A stretch of 64,000 bases of DNA from Symbiodinium natans (GCA_905221605.1 CAJNDS010000469.1:15001-79000); one strand, 5' to 3'. Positions 29,296 to 39,771 are shown, counted from the first letter of the stretch. Notes: generated by a model from the letters alone, not told the origin. A program made the numbers and translations.

Positions 29296-29430
29296 TACTC
29301 CCGGGACTCAATTTACCTACAGTTTAATAGTAACTACCGCCTTGATTAGTAGGAATAACCCTAAACCCTAAACCCTAAACCCTAAACCCTAAACCCTAAA
29401 CCCTAAACCCAGGTAAAGAGAGTCCCGGGT
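29296..29430. mobile_element. Family K element interrupted by a telomeric tract
   Basis: Ends CCCGGGACTC and GAGTCCCGGG are inverted. The interior TTTACCTACAG..TTTAATAGTAA matches 1006-1098. About eight CCCTAAA units (29357-29411) replace the right-central part. Confidence 0.7.
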
Positions 29431-29779
29431 ATGCTTTGGGACAACCTGAAAGCACCATCGACTCGGCCGCTCTGCCTGTCTTGGATCTTGCTGTCTCGCG
29501 TCATGATCCTTGGTCTCAAGGGACTTTATATATGCAGAAATATGTCTGTATATATACAGGATTATATAGGGGCTATATAAGGGTGTATATATATATATAT
29601 GCATGTATGTATATGTATATATAAGGGTTATATCCAGGTTAAATAAGGGAATGAGATTGAGGGTCTCTTCTAGGGGTCCCTCCTGATACCCCGAGTGGTC
29701 CAAGCCATCCAGACGCCCAGGGCATCTAGCAGAAGCATCTCTCTCTCTCGGTGCGGCCTACGCTTTTCGTGCCTGCTAG

Positions 29780-29850
29780 TTTAGGGTTTAGGGTTTAGGG
29801 TTTAGGGTTTAGGGTTTAGGGTTTAGGGTTTGGGGTTTAGGGCTTAGGGT
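29780..29850 (+). repeat. TTTAGGG tract
   Basis: About ten units. Confidence 0.96.
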
Positions 29851-29936
29851 TTATTATACCGCAAGCCTTATGGGCTGGCTCTTGCCGGCATGCTACTACT
29901 GTATGGCGCACAGGGCTTCTCAGGTTTAGGGTTTCA

Positions 29937-29990
29937 GAAGCCCAGCGTCTTCGCAATGGACTGGATCATCTTCAAATCACCTGGGCACAA
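29937..29990 (-). CDS. Short exon-like island
   Basis: The minus frame reads VLCPGDLKMIQSIAKTLGF and then a stop. Third positions are mostly G or C. The overlapping 5' region on the plus strand (29863-29930) is also open and hydrophobic, so strand is not settled. Confidence 0.25.
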
Positions 29991-30573
29991 GACCACCCCC
30001 TTAACTACCAAACTAAATAGCCTTAATGATGGGAGGAACCTAGGGGGGTGCAGTATAGAGGGGGGGTAGTAGGGGAACCCATGACTGAAGCCTGCAAGCC
30101 TTGGATGTCTCAAAGCTCATGCAGGGTTTAGGGTTGAGGGTTTAGGGTTTAGGGTTTAGGGTTTGTCAACCTTAAACCCACACCCCACAAGCAAATCCTC
30201 AGCCCTGACCCCTAGACGATTCCAGTGCCAGGCTTGTGGCTCGGGTTTATCTTCCTGGCTTAGGGTTTAGGACTCAGTTCATGTGATTTAGGGTTTCGGG
30301 CTTGGGGTTCCCACATCCCGAATTCAGGCAGATCCCCCCCCCCTCCCCTTTGTCACCAGGTTCCCTCCATCAGATTCAGCCCCACGTACAGCCTGAAATT
30401 TCCAGGAGCGTAAACCTGTGGGTCTCGGCAACAATCCAGCGCCCGGGGCAAAACCCGAAAAAACAGAACAACAAAACGAAAACTGACCCCTGAACCCTAA
30501 TCCCTGATAACCCTCACTCAAAACGAAGCAATTCCAGGGGAGAGTGGAAGGGCGGCAAAGTCGGGGAACTCAA

Positions 30574-30735
30574 CCCCCTAAACCCCCTAAACCCCCCAAA
30601 CCCCCGAAACCCCCGAAACCCCCTAAACCCCCTAAACCCCCTAAACCCCATAAACCCCCTAAACCCCCTAAACCCCCTAAACCCCCTAAACCCCCTCAAC
30701 CCCCTCAACCCCCTCAACCCCCTCAACCCTAAACC
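30574..30735 (-). repeat. CCCCCTAAA nonamer array
   Basis: About 17 nine-base units with local CCCCCGAAA and CCCCCTCAA versions. Because nine is a multiple of three it reads as long PPKPPK and GFRGFR peptides, which are artefacts. Confidence 0.96.
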
Positions 30736-30754
30736 CTGAACCCCAACAATTGAA

Positions 30755-30838
30755 CGATTCTTTTTCGGGAGATCCCCCAGGCCGAGGGGCTAAATGCCGC
30801 CTCTGTTGTGGCCCTCTTCTTCGCCACCTCAAGACTGC
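30755..30838 (-). CDS. Exon-like island, unknown protein
   Basis: The minus frame reads SLEVAKKRATTEAAFSPSAW then GISRKR. It lies between a 9-bp CCCCCTAAA array and a CCCTAAA array. Two thirds of codons end in G or C. Confidence 0.35.
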
Positions 30839-30907
30839 TAAACCCTAAACCCTAAACCCTAAACCCTAAACCCTAAACCCTAAGCCCTAAGCCCTAAACC
30901 CTAAACC
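30838..30907 (-). repeat. CCCTAAA tract
   Basis: Ten units, two of them CCCTAAG. Confidence 0.96.
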
Positions 30908-31249
30908 TGGTTTGGGGGTTTCTACGGCTGCTATCCTGGCTCTGGGTTGGGCGTCTGTCTATCCTCCCCGAAAAAACCCGAAACTTGGGGGAGGGCATAG
31001 GGAGTCAGGCGTGTCGGGCTTCTTACCCTACTGGAGGCTTGCAAAAGCATTCGCCCACACGGGAGTTTAAGGTGTTTGGGGTTGGGGACATGAATTCTAG
31101 GGCAATTCTGGGTTTAGGGTTTAGACTTTGCTTTTGAGGGGTTTTGGGAGAGCGCAGGGCTGTCTGGGTTTAGGGCAAGCTCGCAGTCGGTCTGGCCTTG
31201 AGGAGCAATGCCCTGCGCACATAGAACCCCCCAGACCACAAGATGAAAA

Positions 31250-31345
31250 GGGTTTAGGGTTTAGGGTTTAGGGTTTAGGGTTTAGGGCTTAGGGCTTAGG
31301 GCTTAGGGTCTAGGGTTTAGGGTTTAGGACCTAGGGTTTACGCCT
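31250..31345 (+). repeat. TTTAGGG/CTTAGGG tract
   Basis: About 13 units with a block of three CTTAGGG. Confidence 0.95.
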
Positions 31346-31455
31346 TAGGGTTCGAGGTCCTGCGAGCTCAAGAGCCCTACACCCAGGCTCTAAACCCAGG
31401 GTTTTAGGCTTTTGAGGTTGAGGTTTTTGAGGGATTCAGGGTAAACCCGAAGCAC

Positions 31456-31503
31456 TCAACCCTAAACCCTAAACCCTAAACCCTAAACCCTAAACCCTAA
31501 ACC
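31456..31503 (-). repeat. CCCTAAA tract
   Basis: About seven units. Confidence 0.96.
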
Positions 31504-31511
31504 CTTAGTGT

Positions 31512-31638
31512 TCAGGGTTCTCGGCTTGGAGGAAAGCCCAGTCCCAGTCCCGCGAGATTTGCTCTCAGGCAAGGGCGTAGTCGCGGCCGTAGAGCTGCAG
31601 GTGTGGCTGTGGCGTCTAGGCACAACGGGAGGCGTGGG
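31512..31638 (+). CDS. Exon-like island, about 40 codons
   Basis: The plus frame contains LGLEESPVPVPRDLLSGKGV and VAAVELQVWLWRLGTTGGV. A poly-G run follows directly. Moderately G/C-biased third positions. Unknown. Confidence 0.3.
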
Positions 31639-31684
31639 GGGGAGGGGGGGGGGGGGGGTTGGGGAGTAGGGCAAGAGTTGCACC

Positions 31685-31910
31685 CCTAAAACCCTAAAAC
31701 CCAACCCTAAACCTAAACCTAAGCCTAAACCCTAACCCTAAACCTAAACCCTAAACCCTAAGCCCTAAACCCTAAACCCTAACCCTAACCCGAAACCCTA
31801 ACCCTAAACCCTAACCCCTAAACCCTAAACCCTAAACCCTAAACCCTAAACCCTAAACCCTAAACCCTAAACCCTAAACCCTAAACCCTAAACCCTAAAC
31901 CCTAAACCCA
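31685..31910 (-). repeat. CCCTAAA tract, first half with hexamers
   Basis: The left half mixes CCCTAA and CCTAAA hexamers with heptamers. The right half is about 14 perfect CCCTAAA units. Confidence 0.96.
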
Positions 31911-31920
31911 AAGCCTGTGT

Positions 31921-32037
31921 TCTGGCCGAACTCGCAAGGCCAAGCCACTGGTGCAGAAGTGTCGAGGGCCGAGCGCATGTTCCTTAGAAGCACCATGAAC
32001 ACCAACCGGCTTCCGAGTTTCACACCGGCCAAGACGG
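31921..32037 (+). CDS. Exon-like island, about 38 codons
   Basis: The plus frame contains NSQGQATGAEVSRAERMFLR and STMNTNRLPSFTPAKT; about 71% of codons end in G or C. Bounded left by a long CCCTAAA array and right by a TTTAGGG array. Confidence 0.4.
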
Positions 32038-32085
32038 TTTAGGGTTTAGGGTTTAGGGTTTAGGGTTTGGGGTTTGGGGTTTGGG
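32036..32085 (+). repeat. TTTAGGG/TTTGGGG tract
   Basis: Four TTTAGGG then three TTTGGGG units. Confidence 0.94.
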
Positions 32086-32162
32086 GTTAGGAGTTCAGGT
32101 TTTAGAGTTTAGAGTCAATTCAACATGTCGTCCCCAATGCTCATCGTAAACCCTGTTACAAG

Positions 32163-32230
32163 CCTAAACCCTAAACCCTAAACCTAAACCCTAAACCCTA
32201 AACCCTAAAGCCTAAACCCTAAACCCTAAA
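32163..32230 (-). repeat. CCCTAAA tract
   Basis: About ten units. Confidence 0.95.
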
Positions 32231-32231
32231 C

Positions 32232-32306
32232 CTTCCTCATACCAAAACTGCTCAAAGCAAGCCTCGGACCCTACTTCTGTGGGTTCCTCTTCGTCTAAGA
32301 ATAGTT
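32232..32306 (-). CDS. Exon-like island, acidic
   Basis: The minus frame reads FLDEEEPTEVGSEACFEQFW then YEEG. Plus frames are also open. Lies between CCCTAAA and TTTAGGG arrays. Confidence 0.25.
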
Positions 32307-32307
32307 G

Positions 32308-32372
32308 GGTTTAGGGTTTAGGGTTTAGGGTTTAGGGTTTAGGGTTTAGGGTTTAGGGTGTAGGGTTTAGGG
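32308..32372 (+). repeat. TTTAGGG tract
   Basis: About nine units. Confidence 0.96.
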
Positions 32373-32641
32373 CCGGTTCTGGCTACCCCACCCAGCTTGT
32401 CCGACGTCATGTGCGTCCCAGCACCAGAGGATCATGTGGGCTTCAGCTCCATGCCGAACACCAAAAACCCCCACCCCTTGGAGACCACACGAACCCTAAA
32501 AGGGTTTAGGGTTCATGGTATAGGGCACACCCAACACCGTTTCACATGTACGCCGAAAGGTCATTCGCCTGTTCGCCTTTGGCTTGAGGGTTTCGACCGC
32601 ACCTCAGCAGCGAGCTAAACCCTAAACCCTAAAGCCTCAAC

Positions 32642-32745
32642 CAGCTGGTGATCCTCAGCTGCATTGCCGAGTACAGTGCTCGGCTATTGAAGCTTGGCAC
32701 CCCTTCGGCCATCAGCCGTGGGAGGTTGCCAAAGAAGCGAGTCTC
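32642..32745 (-). CDS. Internal exon candidate, unknown protein
   Basis: The exon starts after GGAG|G (acceptor 32747-32746) and ends at CTG|GT (donor 32641-32640). The minus frame contains ETRFFGNLPRLMAEGVPSFN and SRALYSAMQLRITS, with about 74% G/C-ending codons. The plus strand is also open over the same DNA (QLVILSCIAEYSARLLKLGT), so strand needs transcript data. Confidence 0.4.
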
Positions 32746-32789
32746 CTCCGTGCGCAGTCAGCACCTTTGACTGAAGTAATATCGGAGGA

Positions 32790-32900
32790 ACCTACATGAA
32801 CCCGAAAAGGGTTTATGGTTCATATACCCCAAGAATATTATAGTAGTCTAGGGCATATGATCCCAATCTTAGGGCTTCATGTGGTCCCCAAGGAAGAAAT
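32790..32900. mobile_element. Inverted-repeat element, family C
   Basis: TGAACCCGAAAAGGGTTTATGG and CATATACCCC match 4373-4491. The right end has CATGTGGTCCCCAAGG. A left-half copy is at 32480-32525. Confidence 0.55.
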
Positions 32901-33274
32901 CTCACACCCTTACACCCTAACTGACGCCCTAAACCCTGACACCCTAAACCCTAAACCCTAAACCCTAAACCCTAAAACCCTAAACCCTAAACCCTGACAC
33001 CCTATCAACCAGAAACCGAGATCCCAAGCCCATGCAGAGTTCAAGGTCATGCCCTTCACCAAAAGGAAGTTACCCCACCTAAGCCCTAAGCCAGGTACCC
33101 TAAGGGTCCATGTACCTTATGATTCTATGGGAGTTTGGGAATAAAAGTAGCAGGGAGATTCCCTTGTCATGCGGACCTCAAGGTACCCCTAATTTCGGAA
33201 ACCACCATATACTTGGGCCCCAAAGTCCCTGTATAGGAAGTACTACACCGCCCAGCTGTGCCCTATTTCGGTAC

Positions 33275-33395
33275 ATGAAGTAGGGTTTATATTTCTTGTA
33301 CCCCCCCAAAAGGCCACCAAGTATATACACTCACCAATATTAAAAAGGAACCTTATATACACTCACCAAAAACAGAAATATATACCCTACTTCAC
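33275..33395. mobile_element. Inverted-repeat element, family E
   Basis: ATGAAGTAGGGTTTATATTTC on the left is an almost perfect inverted match to the right end. TATACACTCACCAA occurs twice inside. Confidence 0.7.
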
Positions 33396-33894
33396 ATGGA
33401 CCCTTGTAAGGGCAGTTTTGCAAGCCAGACTCTGCAGGCGCTCGCGATGCATCAGATGGAGCCTGACAGATGATGGCCACAGGTCGTGCAACTTGTGACT
33501 CTGGGGCTTATCTTCCTGGCCCAAAAGCCCAGGAAAATAAAAGTTGAAACTTTCAGAATAAACTACTGTACCTTATAAGAAGCCCAAAAGTTGAAAAGTT
33601 GGGTTATGAGCCAGTAAGTTATAAAGGGCTTTTCATGTGCTTTAGGGACGTCGGGTGCAAGGATTAGGGGCCTGGGTGGGGACGTGAGGTTGAGGGCTTG
33701 GGGATCTGAGGTTCAGGATTTAGGGACTTGGGTTTGGGTTTAAGGAGGTTTTGGGGGGCTGTATGGAGTGTTTAGTAGGGTTTAGGGTTGAGGTTTAGGG
33801 CTTAGGCTTGAGGCCCCGAAAAGGCCTGGACCCTGAACACTTCTTGGCCCGACGGTCTTGCTGGACGCTTTTTTGGGGTTGTCGAGATGCATGA

Positions 33895-33990
33895 GGGTTT
33901 GGGGTTTAGGGTTTGGGGTCTGGGGTCTGGGGTTAGACGCGTGTTAGGGTTTAGGGTTTGGGGTTCAGGGTTTGGGGTTTAGGGCTTAGG
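33895..33990 (+). repeat. TTTGGGG/TTTAGGG degenerate tract
   Basis: About 12 mixed units. Confidence 0.88.
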
Positions 33991-34084
33991 TGTTTCGGGG
34001 GGCTTTTGGAGAGTTTTTTTTGGGTGTCGTGGGGATCAATTGCGCTCGTTTGGGCGGGGATTGGGCTTAGGCAACCCTCACAGG

Positions 34085-34212
34085 GGGTTTAGGGTTTAGG
34101 GTTTAGGTTTAGGGTTTAGGGTTTAGGGTTTAGGGCTTAGGGCTTAGGGCTTAGGGTTTAGGGTTTAGGGTTTAGGGTTTAGGGTTTAGGGTTTAGGGTT
34201 TAGGGTTTAGGG
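34085..34212 (+). repeat. TTTAGGG tract
   Basis: About 18 units with a block of CTTAGGG. Confidence 0.96.
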
Positions 34213-34512
34213 CCTCTCGTCGCCAACTGAGGTTTTCGGCGCGCTTGGGAAGTCTTGGACTTCAAAAAGGAACGTTTGGACTTCAAAAAGATTTGTAACC
34301 CTAAGCCCTAAGCCCTAAGCCCTAAGCCCTAAGCCCTAAACCCTAAACCCTAAACCCTAAGACCCTAAGACCCTGTAAAAAAAAAGCCGGCTCCCCGCGA
34401 AGATCTCCAAAAGAAGCTCTGGGGGACATCCCGAGGGCCCTACACGGGCATCTCACCAAAGGGGGTCAGGTTGAGGGGGGGTTGAGGGTTGAAGGTTTAG
34501 GGTTTGGGGTTT

Positions 34513-34710
34513 AGAGTTTAAGGTTTGTAAGTTCAGGGCTCTACCCCACCAGTTTAGGGTTTGGGGTTGAGAGTTTAAGGTTTATAAGTTCAGGGCTCTA
34601 CCCCCACCCATAGTATGATCCTTATGGTAGCAACCCCCTTCGAGTTTAAGGTTTAGAAGTTCAGGGCTCTACCCCCACCCATAGCATGATCCTTATGGTA
34701 GCAACCCCCG
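34513..34710. repeat. Tandem repeat, 58-71 bp x 3
   Basis: GAGTTTAAGGTTTATAAGTT followed by CAGGGCTCTACCCC starts units near 34513, 34571 and 34642. The last two share TGATCCTTATGGTAGCAACC. Confidence 0.8.
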
Positions 34711-34807
34711 TGAAGGGTTCCATAAAGCCAGGGGAGCCTCGTGTGTTCACGGCGGCCGATGGCTGAATTTCCTGGGCGCCCAGACTCAAAACTGGGCCCT
34801 GGAAACT

Positions 34808-35030
34808 AAACCCGAAACCCTAAACCCTAATCCCTAAATGCTAAACCCTAAACCCTAAACCCCAAGCCCTAAGCCCCAAACCCTAAGCCCTAAGCCCCAA
34901 GCCCTAAACCCTAAACCCTAAGCCCCAAGCCCTAAGCCCTAAGCCCTAAACCCTAAACCCTACACCCTGAACCCAAACCCTAAACCCTAAACCCCAAAAC
35001 CTACACCCTAAACCCTAAACTAAAACTCCC
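34808..35030 (-). repeat. CCCTAAA/CCCTAAG/CCCCAAG mixed tract
   Basis: About 31 units with blocks of variants. Confidence 0.93.
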
Positions 35031-35281
35031 AAACCCTACTATCGGACCTCTCGCGCGCTCCTAGACTCCAAGTCATACACACCCCACCTTAGGGCACCAA
35101 GAACTACGACAACGGGAAGCAGGTGGCCTTTCAGCCATTCTGTGGTGTTCGTAGGATTTACATAGGATTTGCAGGCTTTACAGGGTTTGTAGGGCTTTGC
35201 AGGCTTTATTGGGTCTAGGGTTTCTTGTCTTTCTAGGGCTCGTTGGGTTACATTGGGTTTTTGTGGGGTTTCCGGGTACTT

Positions 35282-35395
35282 AGTGGCCCAGTAACCATAG
35301 CATTACAATAAGGGTACCCTCTTTTGGAATGATTACTTTATAAGGGAACCTTGAACCAACACCAAAAATAGGGGCAGAGGGCAACACTCGGCTAC
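35282..35395. mobile_element. Inverted-repeat element, family A
   Basis: AGTGGCCCAGTAACC on the left, GGCAACACTCGGCTACC on the right. Interior AAGGGTACCCTCTTTTGG and TATAAGGGAACC are shared with the family. A CCCTAAA array begins at its right end. Confidence 0.65.
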
Positions 35396-35540
35396 CCTAA
35401 ACCCTAAACCCTAAACCCTAAACCCTAAACCCTAAACCCTAAACCCTAAACCCTAAACCCTAAACCCTAAACCCTAAACCCTAAACCCTAAACCCTAAAC
35501 CCTAAACCCTAAACCCTAAACCCTAAACCCTAAACCCTAC
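35395..35540 (-). repeat. CCCTAAA tract, long and perfect
   Basis: About 21 units without visible variants. Confidence 0.98.
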
Positions 35541-35662
35541 CAAGTAGAGGGCCCATCTAGGGTCTAAAGGGCAACTCACCAGGGCTTCTTGTGTTTATAG
35601 GGGGCTTGTTGGGTTTTACATAGCGCTTTTATAGGGTAGATATAAAGGGTTTATAGGGCAGC

Positions 35663-35820
35663 CTTGGGATGTTCGCCCTTCTACTAACAACCCGTAGTAG
35701 GGATTCTACTAAGGGGGTACTATAAACTAAGCCCTAAACCCTAAACCCTACACCCTAAACCCTAAACCCTGAACCACAAACAACTTAAAGGACTGTTAGT
35801 ATAAGGGGGAACATCCCAAG
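35663..35820. mobile_element. Family B element interrupted by a telomeric tract
   Basis: The 27-bp ends, starting CTTGGGATGTTC, match in inverted orientation with two mismatches. About 50 bp of CCCTAAA units (35731-35775) sit inside, absent from the copy at 8191-8292. Confidence 0.75.
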
Positions 35821-36499
35821 AGCAGCCCCGAAGTTGACAGCCAGGTCTCCATGAGTGGTGTCTGTACGACGGTTCATGGTTGCCTGGAGCACAGGCACAG
35901 GCACCCCGCGGTGGACTGTGGAGGGGCCGAAGGTGTGTACTAAGCTTCTAAAGAACTCTAAGATGAGCTAGAAGCAAGAATGCATAAAGAAATACAAATA
36001 AAGAAATAAAGCAGAAGCAAATTGAAAACAAAATGTACATAACATATATAAATCTACAAAGAAAGAGAGAACGGAAGAAAGAAAGAAAGGACCCCTGGGC
36101 CCCTCTTTCCGGACTTCTCTCTCTCTCTCTCTCTCTTAGAGTTTCGGGTCGAAGCATCCGTTTGCCGCGACCCGAGCTTATATCCCTCTTATGATGAGTT
36201 CTTCTAAGGGCTGAAATAACCTCGCGAGTCCCCCCCACCCGAGTCCCCCCCCTTTCTTCCCCCCCCCCCGTCCCTGCGGGCCTGTCGGTGCTCCCGGGCA
36301 GCCACAAGCAGCAATCCTGAGGTGCACAAGATCGTTGGGAGAAGCATGGTTTAGGGTTTAGGGTTTAGGGTTTAGGGTTTAGGGTTTAGGGGTGTTCCTA
36401 CTAGGGCTTCCTTCGGGTTGAAAGCTTGGAGTCTTTCAGGCTCCGCAACTGCGGTCTTCAGAATTCAGGGTAGTCACAGAAAGTTGAAAGGCTCAATAA

Positions 36500-36583
36500 G
36501 CCCTAAGCCCTAAGCCCTAAGCCCTAAGCCCTAAGCCCTAAGCCCTAAACCCTAAACCCTAAACCCTAAACCCTAAACCCTAA
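36500..36583 (-). repeat. CCCTAAG then CCCTAAA tract
   Basis: Seven CCCTAAG units then five CCCTAAA units, a clean block switch. Confidence 0.97.
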
Positions 36584-36587
36584 GAAG

Positions 36588-36676
36588 ACCTCTGCAGCCA
36601 AAGGCGCTAAAAGGAAGCTGCCGGTTGGCACAGGCACACGGACGGCCAATGGCTCACGATCTAACCACGCGCCCTG
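36588..36676 (+). CDS. Exon-like island, basic tail-like peptide
   Basis: The plus frame reads KTSAAKGAKRKLPVGTGTRT then ANGSRSNHAP and TGA. Lysine- and alanine-rich. It follows a CCCTAAG/CCCTAAA array. Confidence 0.3.
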
Positions 36677-37161
36677 AACCCTACACCCTAAACCCTAAAC
36701 TCTTCCAAAAGCCTCCAAAGCAGTAAACTAGACGTGCACCCTAAACGGCCCATGGTCGTGATGATGATGATGTCCCACAGCTTTTGAAGTGAAAGTTGCT
36801 GGCTCCGCCGTGATTATGATTTGTCGACAGCTAGCATAGTACATAACCGGATGGCTTCACGCATTCCTGTCCTTGTGGAACACCCTAAACGCTAGGCAGA
36901 TCTACGCGATACTCCTTGAAAAGGCAAGCGTTTCAGGCAAGCCATCATACGCGAGTGTTGGCCATGTTGGCATTGTACGCCTTGTATCACCCAAAATCAA
37001 CACAAGAAAGAGTCAGGGATTACATCAAGATATAGCGTAGAATTCCTAGCCTAGAAACTACCCTACGCAAACTCGTCCTTCACCCCTCAAGCCATACACC
37101 CTGATGCCTCCCAAACCCAGCCCCGAAAAAACAGCCTTGAACTCAGCCGCTGAACTCTGGC

Positions 37162-37278
37162 CCCTAAACCCTAAACCCTAAACCCTAAACCCTAAACCCT
37201 AAACCCTAAACCCTAAACCCTAAACCCTAAACCCTAAACCCTAAACCCTAAACCCCTAAACCCTAAACCCTAAACCCC
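37162..37278 (-). repeat. CCCTAAA tract
   Basis: About 16 units. Confidence 0.97.
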
Positions 37279-37512
37279 TAAACCCATCAACGTCCCACAC
37301 CAAAGCGGCTGAAGGCCCTGCGACCCACCGGAAGGTTCATGGAGTAAGGGTTTAGGGTTTGGGGTTTAGGGTTTAGGGTTCAGGGTTTAGGGAGTAGTTT
37401 GCGATTCAGTGTTATAAGTGTCTCAGCAAAACTTCCTGACAACCTCGCACTACCCGTGACCCTTTCGAAGCAAACTCTACAGCCCTGTTTTAACCCCCCC
37501 CTAAAGCGCGCT

Positions 37513-37650
37513 TAAGCCCTAAACCCTAAACCTTAAGCCCCAACCCTAAACCTCAAAACCCAAAACCCTAAACCTCAAAACCCAAAACCCTAAACCCTAA
37601 ACCCTAAAACCCTAAACCCTAAACCCAAAACCCGAAACCCTAAACCTTGA
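37513..37650 (-). repeat. CCCTAAA/CCTCAAAA mixed tract
   Basis: Degenerate mixture of seven- and eight-base units. Confidence 0.88.
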
Positions 37651-37738
37651 GCCCCTAAACTACCGGAAAACCCGAACCGCCAACCCGCTACACCGGGCTC
37701 ACGGACCAGAAGCATCTGACCTGTCGCTTCTGGGGTCT

Positions 37739-37950
37739 TAGGGTTTAGGGTTTAGGGTTTAGGGTTTAGGGTTTAGGGGGTTGCGGTGTAAGGGTTTGGG
37801 GTTTAGGGTTTAGGGTTTGGGGGTAGGGTTTGGCGTTTAAGGCTTCAGGTTTAGGGTTTAAGGTTTGGGTTTTGGGTTTGGGGCTTCTAAGGTTTAGGGC
37901 TTAGGGTTTGGAGTTTAGGGTTTAGGGTTCAGAGGTTTAGGGTTTAGGGG
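37739..37950 (+). repeat. TTTAGGG tract, degenerate to the right
   Basis: Six perfect units then mixed TTTGGGG and TTTAGGG units. Confidence 0.92.
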
Positions 37951-38199
37951 CTTAGGTTTCTAAAGGGTTCATGCTGCACGGGCCTTATCTTAACCGCATG
38001 TCTCTTTTTTTAATAAGAGGCCAAGGCTTCATACGATGCGATACGCTTTTTCAGAACTTTGGGACTCAAGGGCTACGCGGACTCATAGGTTTAAGAATGG
38101 AAGGGCTTTAGGGCTCGACAAGGATTTCAAGGGTGTGGGGCACTGGAGTTTCGCTGATGCTGCTCATGCGCTTCCGGGGGTATTCTGAGCTCAGACGCC

Positions 38200-38330
38200 C
38201 TAAGCCCTTAAACCCTAAACCTATAGACCCTAAACCCTAGACCCTAAACCCTAAGCCCTAAACCCTTAAAGCCTAAACCCTACACCCTTAAACCCTAAAC
38301 CCTTTAACCCTAAATCCTTAAACCCTAAGC
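38200..38330 (-). repeat. CCCTAAA/CCCTTAAA mixed tract
   Basis: Units of seven to eight bases. Confidence 0.88.
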
Positions 38331-38482
38331 TTCAAAACTCTTGGCTTGAGCCCTTGAACCCTAAACCCTAAAACCCCGAAAGCGTGAAGCCGAGAGGCTT
38401 CGAGGGTTTAGGGTTTAGGGTTTCGGGTTTGGGGTTTAGGGCTTCGGGTTTAGGAATTCGGGTTTAGGGTTTAAGGGTTTAG

Positions 38483-38627
38483 GTCGTTCTGCGTCGATTT
38501 CCAGCGTTCCCCCGTTTATTTTAAGGAAGTACCCGTCGACCCCCCGGAAACATCTTTCAAGCAAGCAGCTTTTCCTTCTCCTTTCCCTGGCGTGGGGCTT
38601 GCTATGCGGAGCTTACAGACTTCGAGT
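38483..38627 (+). CDS. Exon-like island, about 48 codons
   Basis: The plus frame contains FCVDFQRSPVYFKEVPVDPP and ETSFKQAAFPSPFPGVGLAM. It follows TTTAG|G and runs up to a TTTAGGG array. Length without stops is notable, but third positions are nearly unbiased. Confidence 0.3.
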
Positions 38628-38729
38628 TTAGGGTTTATTTAGGGTTTAGGGTTTAGGGTTTAGGGTTTAGGGTTTAGGGTTTAGGGTTTAGGGTTTAGGG
38701 TTTAGGGTTTAGGGTTTAGGGTTTAGGGT
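38626..38729 (+). repeat. TTTAGGG tract
   Basis: About 14 units after an exon-like island. Confidence 0.97.
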
Positions 38730-38774
38730 CCCGAAAGCCCTAAATCCTGAAATCCTACCTTGCTAGGCGCAGTG

Positions 38775-38878
38775 GTAGCCCAGTAAGCCATATTACCATA
38801 AGGGTACCCCTTTTTTCGGTTGGCTACTGTATAAGAGAAAACGTGAAACAAAAAATGAAAAGGGTACCACTGGGCTAC
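38775..38878. mobile_element. Inverted-repeat element, family A, best copy
   Basis: GTAGCCCAGT (38775-38784) is a perfect inverted repeat of 38869-38878. GGTACC sites and A/T runs inside are also roughly inverted. No coding capacity. Confidence 0.75.
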
Positions 38879-39127
38879 GCGTCACCTTGGGGTTTCGGGT
38901 CACGGGTCAGGTGGCAGGAGAAAGCCTGAGCTGTAGCTGGGTATATAGAGGGTTCAGGGTTTAGGGTTTAGGATTTAGGGTTTAGGGCTTAGGGTAGGCG
39001 ACATGCCTCTGCGTGAAGGTTCACGGGTTAGGGTCACAAGGTACCCCCCATTGGATGCACCCTTGCTGAAGGTACTTATAGGACCTTGCTCTATGACCAT
39101 CCACGATAAGCTTGCAAGTATAACCAC

Positions 39128-39596
39128 ATCAAAACCCTTAGCTGCAAACCCCTAAACCCTCAAACCCTCAAGCCCGCAAACTGCCTCAAATCCTCAAACC
39201 TTCAAACTGCCTCGAACTACCTCAAACCACATAAGCCCTCAACCCCTCAAACCCTCAAACCCTCGAACTACCTCGAACTACCTCAAACGAACTACCTCGA
39301 ACTACTTCAAATTACCTCAAACCACCTAAACCCTCAACCCTCAAACCCTCGAACTAAATCAAACTACCTCAAACCACCTAAACCCTGAAATCCACAAGGC
39401 CCTCAAACTGCCTCAAATCCTCAAACCTTCAAACTACCTCGAACTGCCTCAAAGTACCTCAAACCACCTAAACCCTCAACCCTTAAACCCTCAAACCCTC
39501 GAACTACTTCGAACTACCTCAAACTAGTCAAACGACCTCAAAAATACCTCAAGCTACCTCAAGCCACCTAAACCCTCAACCCTCAGACCCTCAAAC
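39128..39596 (-). repeat. Degenerate CCTCAAACTAC minisatellite
   Basis: About 470 bp of ten- to eleven-base units such as CCTCAAACTA, CCTCGAACTA and AACCCTCAAA. A higher-order unit of about 125 bp is suggested by the recurring CCACCTAAACCCTCAACCCT. Confidence 0.9.
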
Positions 39597-39771
39597 CCAA
39601 CTCCACATGCCCTGTCCTTGTCTTCTTTCTTCTGCTTCTTCTTCCGATGTCGGTCATCTCCAATCCAAACCTCGGGGTTTGGTGCAGGCCAAGCTCCCCC
39701 TCCAGGCAGGAGGGTTGAATGTTTAGGGGGCTACTTTTGGGGCTTTGGGGCTTACCGGGGGTTTTTGGGGC

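Noticed and set aside
35948-36307. 119-codon minus-strand ORF with a hydrophobic end
   Set aside because: Spans a (CT)n tract, AT-rich DNA and a C run. No codon bias or domain.
39128-39596. CRISPR-like array from regular CCTCAAACTACC units
   Set aside because: Units are contiguous and degenerate, with no unique spacers.
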